This document shows, one piece after another, positions 1 to 8,449 of a stretch of 18,980 bases of DNA. The notes beneath the pieces are model-generated. The model was not told the DNA's origin and did no database searches. It was given only the letters and a program-made list of their open reading frames with translations. Origin of the DNA: JBLNBU01 sp050260215 (lineage in GTDB: Bacteria; Pseudomonadota; Alphaproteobacteria; Rhodospirillales; Magnetospirillaceae); NCBI GenBank assembly GCA_050260215.1, contig JBLNBU010000123.1, positions 1 through 18,980 on the forward strand, given 5' to 3'. How positions within the stretch are numbered: the stretch's first letter is position 1; each line of letters starts with the position of its first letter. The translations under genes were made by a program, and so were the position numbers.

Positions 1-35
1 CTCCCTCTCCCAGCGGGAGAGGGGCGGGGTGAGGG
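1..35. repeat. Short hairpin repeat, copy 1
   Basis: A 9-base palindrome (CCCTCTCCC at 3-11, GGGAGAGGG at 15-23, loop AGC) is followed by a G-rich tail reading GCGGGGTGAGGG at 24-35. The same hairpin-plus-tail unit recurs at 78-112 in the opposite orientation and at 447-477 in this orientation. It looks like a small dispersed intergenic repeat of the REP-like kind. It may continue to the left, outside the window. Confidence 0.7.
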
Positions 36-77
36 AGAGTTGCATGCCGCGGAAAAGTCGTTCGGGTGGACCCATCA

Positions 78-112
78 CCCCCTCACCCCGACCCTCTCCC
101 TCAGGGAGAGGG
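78..112. repeat. Short hairpin repeat, copy 2 (inverted)
   Basis: The tail CCCCTCACCCCGA precedes the hairpin CCCTCTCCC (92-100), TCA (101-103), GGGAGAGGG (104-112), so this copy is inverted relative to those at 1-35 and 447-477. The three loop bases are the minus-strand TGA stop codon of the DUF559 gene. The last codons of that gene therefore lie inside the repeat. Confidence 0.75.
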
Positions 113-427
113 AGTTTTGAGCACGTCCAGGATAGTCTGCAGGACACCGTCGGTGTTGCCCAGGACCTCGTTGTTCCAGAAGCGCAGCACCTGCCAGCCG
201 CGTTCGGCCAGCCAGGCAGTACGCACCTCGTCATGCCTGCTGTCGGCGTGCTGGCCGCCGTCGACTTCGACGACCAGCCGTGCCTCCCAGCAGCAGAAGT
301 CGGCGAAATAGGGGCCGATCGGCTGTTGGCGACGGAACTTGTGGCCGTCCAGTTGACGGTCGCGCAGGCGGGACCACAGTCGCCGTTCGGCTTCGGTCGC
401 ATTGCGTCTGAGGGTTCTGGCATCCAT
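101..427 (-). CDS. DUF559 (Vsr/restriction-endonuclease-like) protein
   Basis: This 108-residue protein matches the DUF559 family, which shares the PD-(D/E)XK nuclease fold with the very-short-patch repair endonuclease Vsr. Family features visible are an N-terminal RRNATEAERRLW segment, KFRRQQPIGPYFADF, the acidic core LVVEVDGGQHAD, and a C-terminal GWQVLRFWNNEVL strand-helix. The length is normal for the stand-alone form. The ATG at 427 has only a weak upstream G-rich stretch as a ribosome site. The gene is opposite in direction to cusA and is bracketed by inverted hairpin repeats (78-112 and 447-477). The residues KTPSP and the stop codon are encoded by the left repeat. The biological role of most DUF559 proteins is not established; a DNA nuclease is inferred from the fold. 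Confidence 0.88.
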   Translation of the reverse strand: MDARTLRRNATEAERRLWSRLRDRQLDGHKFRRQQPIGPYFADFCCWEARLVVEVDGGQHADSRHDEVRTAWLAERGWQVLRFWNNEVLGNTDGVLQTILDVLKTPSP

Positions 428-446
428 CCCGCAAGAGTAGCGAACT

Positions 447-477
447 CCCTCTCCCGGCGGGAGAGGGTGTAAGGGGG
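447..477. repeat. Short hairpin repeat, copy 3, supplying the cusA ribosome site
   Basis: CCCTCTCCC (447-455), loop GGC, GGGAGAGGG (459-467) is followed by the tail TGTAAGGGGG. It forms an inverted pair with the copy at 78-112, enclosing the DUF559 gene. The tail bases AAGGGGG at 471-477 sit seven bases before the cusA ATG and are its only plausible Shine-Dalgarno sequence. Confidence 0.72.
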
Positions 478-484
478 CCTTCGC

Positions 485-3400
485 ATGATCACCGCCCTGA
501 TCCGCTGGTCGGCCCGCAACGTCGTCCTGGTGCTGCTGATGACGGCGTTCGTCGCCGGTGCCGGCATCGTGGCGGTCAAGAGGTTGCCGCTGGACGCGCT
601 GCCCGATCTGTCGGACGTGCAGGTGATCCTGTACACCGAATACCCCGGACAGGCCCCGCAGGTGGTCGAGGACCAGGTCACCTATCCGTTGACCACCGCC
701 ATGCTGAGCGTGCCGCGCTCCAAGACCGTGCGCGGCTTCTCGTTCTTCGGGGTCAGCTTCGTCTATGTGATCTTCGAGGACGGCACCGACATCTACTGGG
801 CGCGCTCGCGGGTGCTGGAATACCTGAGCTTCGCCGCCAAGCGGCTGCCGCCGGGGGTGACGCCCAGCCTGGGCCCGGACGCCACCGGGGTGGGCTGGGT
901 CTACCAGTACGTGGTGCTAGCCAAGGAACGGACGCTGGCCGAGCTGCGCACCATTCAGGACTGGTACCTGCGCTACCAGCTGGCCAAGGCCGAGGGCGTG
1001 GCCGAGGTGGCCTCGGTGGGCGGCTTCGTCCAGCAGTACCAGGTGGTGGTCGACCCCCAGAAGCTGCAGGCCTACAACATCCCGCTGGCCAAGGTGGCCG
1101 ACGCCATCCGCAAGTCCAACACCGACGTGGGCGGCCGGGTGGTCGAGCTGGCCGAGACCGAGTTCGTGGTGCGCGGCAAGGGGTACCTGCGCGGCGCCGC
1201 CGACATCGAGCAGCTGGTGCTTAGGGTGGACCGCGGCACGCCCGTGCTGCTGCGCGACATCGCCCGGGTCGAACTGGGCCCCGACGAGCGGCGCGGCCTG
1301 ACCGAGATGGACGGCGAGGGCGAGGTGGTCAGCGGCATCGTGCTGCAGCGCTTCGGCCAGAACGCGCTCGACGTCATCGAGCGCACCAAGGCCAAGATCG
1401 CCGAGGTCTCGGCCGGCCTGCCCGAGGGCGTGTCCATCAAGGCAGTCTACGACCGCTCGGACCTGATCCTGCGCGCCGTCGAGACGCTGAAGCACACCCT
1501 GCTCGAGGAAAGCCTGATCGTCGCCCTGGTCTGCGTCGTCTTCCTGCTGCACCTGCGCTCGGCCCTGGTCGCCATCGTCACTCTGCCGGTCGGCGTGCTG
1601 ATCGCGGTGACGGTGATGGAGGCGCTGGGCATGACCTCGAACATCATGAGCCTCGGCGGCATCGCCATCGCCGTCGGCGCCATGGTCGACGCCGCGATCG
1701 TCATGATCGAGAACGCCCACAAGCACCTGGAGCGCTTGAGGCCGGGCCAAAGCCGCACCCAGGCCCTGGTGGACGCCGCGGTCGAGGTCGGCCCCAGCCT
1801 GTTCTTCGGCCTGCTGGTGATCACCGTATCGTTCCTGCCGGTCTTCACCCTGGAAGCGCAGGAAGGCCGCCTGTTCAAGCCGCTGGCCTTCACCAAGACC
1901 TTTTCCATGGCCGGTGCGGCGCTGCTGTCGGTGACATTGGTGCCGGCCCTGATGGTGCTGTTCGTGCGCGGCCGCATCCTGCCCGAGGCCAGGAACCCCA
2001 TCAACCGCGCCCTGATTGCGCTCTACCGCCCGGTCATTCGCGCCGTGCTGAAGGCCAGGCTGGCGACCATCGTGGTGGCGGTCCTCGCGGTGGCGGCGTC
2101 GTGGGTGCCGCTGTCTCGCTTGGGCGCCGAGTTCATGCCCACCTTGAACGAGGGCACGCTGCTCTACATGCCGACCACGCTGCCCGGCCTGTCCATCACC
2201 AAGGCGTCCGAGCTTCTGCAGACCCAGGACAAGATCATCAAGAGCTTTCCCGAGGTCGATTCGGTGTGGGGCAAGGCCGGCCGCGCCGCCACCGCCACCG
2301 ATCCGGCCCCCACCGAGATGTTCGAGACGGTGATCAACCTGAAGCCGGAAAGCCAGTGGCGCCCTGGGATGACCATCGACACCCTGGTGGCCGAGATGGA
2401 CAAGGCCCTGCAGATGCCCGGCATTGCCAATGCCTGGACCATGCCGCTGCGCGCCCGCATCGACATGCTGTCGACCGGCATCCGCACCCCCATCGGCATC
2501 AAGGTGTTCGGCAAGGACCTGGACGAGATGGAGCGCCTGGCCCGCCAGATCGAGGCGGTGGTGCGCAACGTGCCCGGCACCACGTCGGCATACGCGGAAC
2601 GCATCGGCGGCGGCTACTACCTGAACATCGAGCCCGACCGCGCCCAGCTGGCCCGTTACGGCATTACCGTCGGCGACCTGCAGGAGGTGATCCTGACCGC
2701 GCTGGGCGGCGAGGCGGTGACCACCACCGTCGAGGGCCGCGAGCGCTTCACGGTCAACGTTCGCTACCCGCGGGAATTCCGCTCGGACCCGCAGGCCATC
2801 GCCTCGAAGATCCTGGTTTCCGGCATGGACGGCGCCCAGGTGCCGCTGGGGCAGCTGGCCAGGGTGCGCCTCTCCAAGGGCCCGGCCGGCATCCGCACCG
2901 AGAACGCCCTGCTGTCGGCCTACATCTACGTCGACATCCGCGACCGCGACATCGGCGGCTATGTGGAAGAGGCCCGCCGCGCGGTGGCCGGCGAGGTCAA
3001 GTTCCCGCCCGGCTACTACGTCACCTGGTCGGGCCAGTTCGAGTACATGGAACGCGCCATCGAGAAGCTGAAGGTGGTGGTGCCGCTGACCGTGGCCATC
3101 ATCTTCCTGCTGCTCTACCTCAACTTCCGCCGCGTCACCGAGACGCTGATCGTCATGGCGTCGCTGCCTTTTGCCCTGGTCGGCGGCCTGTGGCTGCAGT
3201 GGCAGCTGGGCTTCAACATGAGCGTGGCGGTGGCGGTGGGCTATATCGCCCTGGCCGGCGTCGCCGCCGAGACGGGCGTGGTGATGCTGATCTATCTCGA
3301 CCACGCACTGGCGGCGCTGAAGGCCAAGCGGGACGCCGAGGGCCGTCCGTTCACCGCCGCCGACCTGGCCGCCGCCGTCATGGAAGGCGCGGTGGAGCGG

Positions 3401-3607
3401 GTACGGCCCAAGATGATGACGGTGGTGGCGATCATGGCCGGCCTGCTGCCCATCATGTGGAGCACCGGCACCGGCTCCGAGGTCATGTGCCGCATCGCCG
3501 TGCCCATGGTCGGCGGCATGGTGTCGTCCACCATCCTGACCCTGGTGGTCATCCCGGCCATCTACGCCCTGGTCAAGGGCTGGCAGCTGCGGGTCGAGAG
3601 GCGGTAG
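485..3607 (+). CDS. cusA: CusA-type Cu(I)/Ag(I) efflux RND transporter, inner-membrane subunit
   Basis: This 1040-residue protein of the heavy-metal-efflux RND family would pump monovalent copper or silver, driven by proton influx, as a trimer docked to a CusB adaptor and CusC outer-membrane channel. The three metal-binding methionines of E. coli CusA (573, 623, 672) are present at M562 (LLYMP), M612 (PTEMFET) and M661 (RIDMLSTG), with a constant offset of 11. The proton-relay residues are also kept: D402 in GAMVDAAIVMIEN, E929 in AAETGVVML and K976 in VRPKMMT. This favours Cu/Ag over the Zn/Co/Ni CzcA subgroup. The ATG at 485 has AAGGGGG seven bases upstream, inside a repeat. No cusB or cusC lies in the window. 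An adaptor gene may lie upstream, separated by the DUF559 insert. Confidence 0.95.
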   Translation: MITALIRWSARNVVLVLLMTAFVAGAGIVAVKRLPLDALPDLSDVQVILYTEYPGQAPQVVEDQVTYPLTTAMLSVPRSKTVRGFSFFGVSFVYVIFEDGTDIYWARSRVLEYLSFAAKRLPPGVTPSLGPDATGVGWVYQYVVLAKERTLAELRTIQDWYLRYQLAKAEGVAEVASVGGFVQQYQVVVDPQKLQAYNIPLAKVADAIRKSNTDVGGRVVELAETEFVVRGKGYLRGAADIEQLVLRVDRGTPVLLRDIARVELGPDERRGLTEMDGEGEVVSGIVLQRFGQNALDVIERTKAKIAEVSAGLPEGVSIKAVYDRSDLILRAVETLKHTLLEESLIVALVCVVFLLHLRSALVAIVTLPVGVLIAVTVMEALGMTSNIMSLGGIAIAVGAMVDAAIVMIENAHKHLERLRPGQSRTQALVDAAVEVGPSLFFGLLVITVSFLPVFTLEAQEGRLFKPLAFTKTFSMAGAALLSVTLVPALMVLFVRGRILPEARNPINRALIALYRPVIRAVLKARLATIVVAVLAVAASWVPLSRLGAEFMPTLNEGTLLYMPTTLPGLSITKASELLQTQDKIIKSFPEVDSVWGKAGRAATATDPAPTEMFETVINLKPESQWRPGMTIDTLVAEMDKALQMPGIANAWTMPLRARIDMLSTGIRTPIGIKVFGKDLDEMERLARQIEAVVRNVPGTTSAYAERIGGGYYLNIEPDRAQLARYGITVGDLQEVILTALGGEAVTTTVEGRERFTVNVRYPREFRSDPQAIASKILVSGMDGAQVPLGQLARVRLSKGPAGIRTENALLSAYIYVDIRDRDIGGYVEEARRAVAGEVKFPPGYYVTWSGQFEYMERAIEKLKVVVPLTVAIIFLLLYLNFRRVTETLIVMASLPFALVGGLWLQWQLGFNMSVAVAVGYIALAGVAAETGVVMLIYLDHALAALKAKRDAEGRPFTAADLAAAVMEGAVERVRPKMMTVVAIMAGLLPIMWSTGTGSEVMCRIAVPMVGGMVSSTILTLVVIPAIYALVKGWQLRVERR

Positions 3608-3669
3608 CGGCGGTCATCCGCGGCACTGGACCACAGGTCGGCGGGGAAGAAGGGCAGGTCGTCGTCCAT
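3562..3669 (-). CDS. Possible 35-residue small protein, coupled to the glycine-zipper lipoprotein gene
   Basis: Nine bases after the lipoprotein stop codon, an ATG at 3669 follows a strong Shine-Dalgarno (TAGGAGGT) whose first bases are the lipoprotein stop itself. It opens MDDDLPFFPADLW and runs 35 codons to a TAG inside the 3' end of cusA, which it overlaps by 46 bases antisense. The start context (GGAGGTCGCCATG) almost copies that of the lipoprotein gene (GGAGGTTGCCATG). There is no signal peptide or membrane segment, and I do not recognise the product. It may be a real small protein, a degraded 5' remnant of a longer gene cut off by cusA, or chance. Confidence 0.35.
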   Translation of the reverse strand: MDDDLPFFPADLWSSAADDRRYRLSTRSCQPLTRA

Positions 3670-3678
3670 GGCGACCTC

Positions 3679-3909
3679 CTAGTGATGGCTCTTGGGCTGG
3701 TCGGGCAGCAGGGCGCCGATGGCGGTGCCGGCGCCGCCGCCGATCAGCGCCCCGGTCAGCACGCTGCCGCCGGTCAGCAGGCCAAGGGCGGCGCCGCCCG
3801 CGGCGCCCATGGCGCCACCGGACAGTGCGCGCTGCTGGCGGGCGTTCATGTCGGCGCAGCCCGACAGGGCGGCGGCCAGCAGGACGAGTGCGGCGAGACG
3901 GGTCTTCAT
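3679..3909 (-). CDS. Small glycine-zipper lipoprotein
   Basis: This 76-residue protein has a lipoprotein signal peptide with lipobox LSGC (acylated Cys18). Ala at +2 suggests the outer membrane. The mature part of about 59 residues is mostly a glycine-zipper: small-residue patterns such as GGAMGAAGGAALGLLTGG and a second alanine/glycine-rich helix (ALIGGGAGTAIGALL), a pattern of helical hairpins that pack or insert in membranes. The C-terminus is short and polar (DQPKSHH). The ATG at 3909 follows AAGGAGGT at good spacing. Proteins of this kind are common envelope components in proteobacteria, but a specific function cannot be assigned. The gene is followed at once by a possible small ORF. Confidence 0.85.
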   Translation of the reverse strand: MKTRLAALVLLAAALSGCADMNARQQRALSGGAMGAAGGAALGLLTGGSVLTGALIGGGAGTAIGALLPDQPKSHH

Positions 3910-3954
3910 GGCAACCTCCTTGTTCGCTCAATGACCGATGGACCTCCTCGGATC

Positions 3955-3995
3955 GGCGCTCGCGCAGCGCCTCACTTCTTTCCTTCGAGGAAAGA
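3955..3995. other. Tandem hairpins between the histidine-kinase and lipoprotein genes
   Basis: Two palindromes lie side by side: GGCGCT-CGCGC-AGCGCC (3955-3971) and TCTTTCC-TTCGA-GGAAAGA (3977-3995). They fall after the minus-strand histidine-kinase stop (4052) and before the minus-strand lipoprotein start (3909). No T-run follows either stem on the minus strand. They could be a factor-assisted terminator of the kinase operon or 5' leader structure for the lipoprotein mRNA. Confidence 0.4.
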
Positions 3996-4051
3996 GCTAC
4001 GCCTTTTGACGCTACAGCGGGGTGAGAAGGCTGTTACAGAGCTGTGACCGG

Positions 4052-5482
4052 CTAGTCGGCCGCCGCCAGCTCGACCGTCACCGCCAGGCCGCCTTCGGGG
4101 CGGTTCCGGGCCCAGGCGCGGCCGCCCATGGCCTCGGCATTGCGCCGCACCAGCCACAGCCCCAGCCCGTAATGCGGCCCGTCGGCGCGCGTCGAGACGT
4201 GGCGGCCGAAGATGGTGTCCAGGCGGTCGTCGGGCACGCCGGGGCCCTGGTCGGAGACGACGATCGTGGCCGGGGGCGCCAGGGCCAGGGTGACCTCGGT
4301 GCCGGCCGGCGCGAAGTCCAGCGCATTGTCCAGCAGGTTCTCGACCACGGTTTCGACCATGTCCTCGTTGGCAAATGCCGTCACCGCGGACAGCTGGGCG
4401 ACCAGGCGCAGGCCCGACGCTTCCGCCTGCGGGCGATAGCCCTCGGCAAGCGCTGCCAGCAGCGGCGCCAACGCCAGTGGCCGGCGCGGGGCCTCGACCA
4501 GGGCGGCCACCGCCTCGTCCATGCGCCGGGTAGCGCTGACCAGCGCGTCCAGGCGGTCTACCGACTGGCGCACCAGCTCGACCGCGCGCACGGCCCGCGT
4601 CGCCCCGGGCGGCACCGCCTGTTCCAGGGGCGGCAGCGCCTGCGAGATCACCGCCAGCGGTGCCTTCAGGGCATGGGCGTTCTCCTCGGCCATCTGGCGC
4701 AGCAGCGTCTCGGTGCGGCCGAGCGAGGCGACCATGGCGTCGAATTCGGCCGCCACCTCGGCCAGTTCGGGAACCCGGTTCTCGGTGGCGAACGAGGCCG
4801 GGCCGCCCGTGGTGCGGATGCGCCGGGCAATGGCGCGGAAGCGGCCCAGGTCGCGCCAGCTGTCGGCGAACAGCGACAGCACCAACACCGCCAGCAGCAG
4901 GTAGATGGCCGCCGCGATGCGCAACTCGGGCGCCTGCCAATAGGGGCGGTCGGGCAGCTCGCCCTTGCCGCGCGCGGTCAGCACCACCCAGCAGCCGGCC
5001 GGCGTCAGGTGGGGGGCGGCATGGGTCAGCAGCTCGTCGGCAAGCTGCAAGGCCAGCGGCGTGTTGCCCTGGCACGAGGTGGCCAGGCTGGCCAGCGCCC
5101 CGCTGCCCACCAGGCGGGCCTGCTCCTGGCGCAGCATCTCGCGGGGGACGGGCGGCGCCTCGGCGATCAGCAGGAAGGCTTCGGGGCCCTTGGCGGCGGC
5201 GGGGCGGAACAGCACCCAGATGCTGGTCCTCTCGTCCGCCAGCCGTATCACGGCTTGGGCAAGGCGGTCGGCGGCGCGGGGCGAGAACTGGTCCAACAGG
5301 GGGAACAGCGCCTCGGCCGCCAGGCGACCCTGCTCCTGGACCAGGGTCAGCATCAGGGCGCCACGCTGGCGGTCGGCGGCGTCGAGCCGGCCGTAGACGA
5401 ACAGCGGCACCAAAAGGAACAGCACCGCCGATGCCGCCAGCTTGGCGGCGAACGAGCGCAGCAACGCGCCGGCCCTAGGCAT
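4052..5482 (-). CDS. Membrane sensor histidine kinase (PhoQ/ChvG-like HALKxPL type)
   Basis: This 476-residue inner-membrane kinase is partner to the regulator just upstream. A first membrane helix (about residues 10-35) and a second (about 185-207, in the IAAAIYLLLAVLVL stretch) bracket a periplasmic sensor region of about 150 residues. A linker/HAMP-like segment and the dimerisation helix follow. The phospho-acceptor is H270 in NAHALKAPLAV; Ala replaces the usual acidic residue after His, as Ser does in PhoQ. The ATP domain shows an N-box (ENLLDNALDF), G1 (DQGPGVPD) and G2 (GLGLWLV). An in-frame ORF extends upstream to 5671. I chose the ATG at 5482 because it overlaps the end of the regulator gene (TAG at 5477-5475) and begins just before the first membrane helix. 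The ligand is unknown. Confidence 0.88.
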   Translation of the reverse strand: MPRAGALLRSFAAKLAASAVLFLLVPLFVYGRLDAADRQRGALMLTLVQEQGRLAAEALFPLLDQFSPRAADRLAQAVIRLADERTSIWVLFRPAAAKGPEAFLLIAEAPPVPREMLRQEQARLVGSGALASLATSCQGNTPLALQLADELLTHAAPHLTPAGCWVVLTARGKGELPDRPYWQAPELRIAAAIYLLLAVLVLSLFADSWRDLGRFRAIARRIRTTGGPASFATENRVPELAEVAAEFDAMVASLGRTETLLRQMAEENAHALKAPLAVISQALPPLEQAVPPGATRAVRAVELVRQSVDRLDALVSATRRMDEAVAALVEAPRRPLALAPLLAALAEGYRPQAEASGLRLVAQLSAVTAFANEDMVETVVENLLDNALDFAPAGTEVTLALAPPATIVVSDQGPGVPDDRLDTIFGRHVSTRADGPHYGLGLWLVRRNAEAMGGRAWARNRPEGGLAVTVELAAAD

Positions 5483-6212
5483 CCCCCACCAGCCAGCGAT
5501 AGCCGAAGCCGGGATAGTTGCCGATCTGCTGGAAGTCGTCGTCGACCGCCTTGAACTTCTCGCGGATGCGCTTGATGGCGGCGCGCACGTTGGCGCGGTA
5601 GCCGCCGTCGCCCTGGCCGGCGTGGAAGCCCTTGCCGCGGGCGGCGTCGTAGAGCTCGCGGTACGAGACATCGCGGCCGTGGCGGGCGGCCAGCAACTCG
5701 ACCATGGCGAACTCGGCCAGGGTCAGCTCGACCGGGCGGTCGCGCCAGCGGGCGCGGCGGATGCCCGGGTCCAGGGCCAAGGCGCCCACCGTGCGCCCGG
5801 CCGCCGGTGCCGCCGCCGCCTCGGCCGCCCGCCGGCCGGCCAGAATCAGGTCGATGCGCCGCTCCAGGATGGCGAAGCTGCGCGACTTCTCGACGAAGTC
5901 GGTGGCGCCGCCCAGCAGGGCCGCCTCCTCGAAGATCTGGTCGCTCAGTACGGTCAGGAAGATCACCGGGGGGCCGCCGCCGCCTTCGCGCAGGCGGCGC
6001 AGCACGTCGATGCCGGTCAAGCCCGGCATCTTCCAGTCGAGCAGCACCAGGGCAGGGGCCAGGCCCGCCGCCATGGCCGCCAGGAACTCGGCCCCACCGG
6101 CGTGCAGGCTGGTGCCATAGCCGCGGTCGGCCAGGTTGCCGGCCAGGATCTCGGCGAACAGCGGATCGTCGTCGACGACGGCGACCAGCGGGCGGTCAGC
6201 GGCGGCGGGCAT
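5475..6212 (-). CDS. OmpR/ChvI-type two-component response regulator
   Basis: This 245-residue DNA-binding regulator has a receiver domain (residues 8-125) with acidic pocket D14-D16, phospho-acceptor D59 in LLDWKMPG, T87 and K109 (followed by Ser, not the usual Pro). A Pro/Ala-rich linker leads to a winged-helix Trans_reg_C domain with ELTLAEFAMVELL and the recognition-helix region YRANVRAAIKRIREKF. The C-terminal FKAVDDDFQQI motif closely resembles ChvI of Rhizobiales. The start overlaps the end of the upstream lipoprotein gene by 17 bases and its stop overlaps the kinase gene, so the three are very likely co-transcribed and translationally coupled. ChvI homology suggests an envelope-stress or acid-type response, but that function is inferred. 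Confidence 0.9.
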   Translation of the reverse strand: MPAAADRPLVAVVDDDPLFAEILAGNLADRGYGTSLHAGGAEFLAAMAAGLAPALVLLDWKMPGLTGIDVLRRLREGGGGPPVIFLTVLSDQIFEEAALLGGATDFVEKSRSFAILERRIDLILAGRRAAEAAAAPAAGRTVGALALDPGIRRARWRDRPVELTLAEFAMVELLAARHGRDVSYRELYDAARGKGFHAGQGDGGYRANVRAAIKRIREKFKAVDDDFQQIGNYPGFGYRWLVGDA

Positions 6213-6582
6213 GGGCGTCCCGGATGCGCGTCAGGCAGGCCGCTTCGCTGCCGCCGGTCACCTCGTAGGTGGCGACTCGCCAGGTCTCGCTGCCGACCTC
6301 GGGATAGAACAGCAGCGACAGGCTGCACGGCCCCTCGCGGTAGCCCCAGCGGATGGCGCTGGCCTGGTCGCTGACCGTGCGCGGTCGTCCCAGCATGGCA
6401 CCGGCCTCGTCGCGGCTGAGCCCCACCAGTTCGGGCGGCCGTGGTGGTGCGGCGGCCTGCGGCGGTGCCGGCGGAGGTGCGGGCGGTGGGGGACGGGAAG
6501 GGGGCGTAGCCGCGGGCAGGGCCGAACACCCCGACAGCAACAGGACCCAGAGCAGGACGACGCGCGGCGACACCAGGACCAT
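6196..6582 (-). CDS. Proline-rich lipoprotein with BamE/SmpA-like domain
   Basis: This 128-residue lipoprotein has lipobox LLSGC (acylated Cys19; Ser at +2 suggests outer membrane). A strongly proline-rich spacer (about residues 25-50) precedes a small C-terminal domain beginning LVGLSRDEAGAMLGRP and including WGYREGPCSLSLLFYPEV. That pattern resembles BamE/SmpA-like domains found in alphaproteobacterial lipoproteins. The ATG at 6582 has no convincing Shine-Dalgarno; a GTG at 6573 is an alternative start. The 3' end overlaps the response-regulator start by 17 bases, tying it to the two-component system. It could be an accessory envelope sensor or simply a member of the regulator's operon. The gene lies 60 bases downstream of accC. 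Confidence 0.72.
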   Translation of the reverse strand: MVLVSPRVVLLWVLLLSGCSALPAATPPSRPPPPAPPPAPPQAAAPPRPPELVGLSRDEAGAMLGRPRTVSDQASAIRWGYREGPCSLSLLFYPEVGSETWRVATYEVTGGSEAACLTRIRDAHARRR

Positions 6583-6642
6583 CTCGCGAAGGCGGCTACC
6601 TCATCCGAGATAGTCGCCCCGCGGTCGCCGCGCAACCAGACC

Positions 6643-7986
<1,344 letters not shown>

Positions 7987-7988
7987 GC

Positions 7989-8441
7989 CTATTCGATGAT
8001 CGCCAGGGGTTCGCCGAACTCGACCGGCTGGCCGTCGGTGACCAGGACCCGGGTGAGCTTGCCGCCGCGCGGGGCGCGGATCGGGTTGAAGGTCTTCATG
8101 GCCTCGATCAGCATCAAGGTCTGACCCTCGGCCACGGTATCGCCGACGTTGAGGAACTTGGCCGCGCCGGGCTCGGGCGCCAGATAGGCGACGCCGACCA
8201 TGGGCGAGGTCACCGCGCCGGGGTGGCTGGCGTCGTCGGCGGGCGCCGCGTGGGCGGGCTGGGCCACCGGGGCGGCCACGCCCGCCGGCATGGGCGCGTG
8301 GGCGACGTGGACGGGCGACCCGGCGCGGGCGACGCGGATGCGAAGCGTGCCGGTGTCGTATTCGATCTCGGTCAGGCTGGTCTCGTCGAGCAGGGCAGCA
8401 AGGCTGCGCACGATCTCGGCATCGATGGGTGTCTTGGCCAT
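7989..8441 (-). CDS. accB: Biotin carboxyl carrier protein of acetyl-CoA carboxylase
   Basis: The product has 150 residues: an N-terminal dimerisation segment (VRSLAALLDETSLTEIEY), a long Ala/Pro-rich flexible linker (about residues 43-75) and a C-terminal biotinyl domain with K116 in EAMKTFNP as the biotin site. It shuttles carboxybiotin between AccC and the AccAD carboxyltransferase. Two starts compete. A TTG at 8453 would overlap the aroQ stop as TTGA. The ATG at 8441 lies eight bases after that stop, with AAGGGG close upstream. I prefer the ATG. Tight spacing to aroQ and accC indicates one operon. Confidence 0.95.
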   Translation of the reverse strand: MAKTPIDAEIVRSLAALLDETSLTEIEYDTGTLRIRVARAGSPVHVAHAPMPAGVAAPVAQPAHAAPADDASHPGAVTSPMVGVAYLAPEPGAAKFLNVGDTVAEGQTLMLIEAMKTFNPIRAPRGGKLTRVLVTDGQPVEFGEPLAIIE

Positions 8442-8449
8442 ATGCCCCT

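Noticed and set aside
29..472. Plus-strand 147-residue frame at the left end
   Set aside because: It is a shadow of the DUF559 gene and runs through the hairpin repeats.
1..477. CRISPR array from repeated CCCTCTCCC units
   Set aside because: There are only three copies, in mixed orientation, unevenly spaced, with a gene between two of them and no cas genes.
917..3304. 795-residue minus-strand open frame opposite cusA
   Set aside because: It is antisense to a clear RND transporter, its composition (His/Gln/Asp/Gly/Ala-rich) is typical of a GC-rich shadow frame, and it has no recognisable domain.
2101..4047. 648-residue plus-strand frame overlapping the end of cusA and the lipoprotein region
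   Set aside because: It is an out-of-frame shadow of cusA (Arg/His/Gly/Pro-rich) running across genes of the other strand; it shows no motifs.
4022..5554. 510-residue plus-strand frame opposite the histidine kinase
   Set aside because: It is a shadow of the kinase gene, whose H-, N- and G-boxes are clear on the minus strand.
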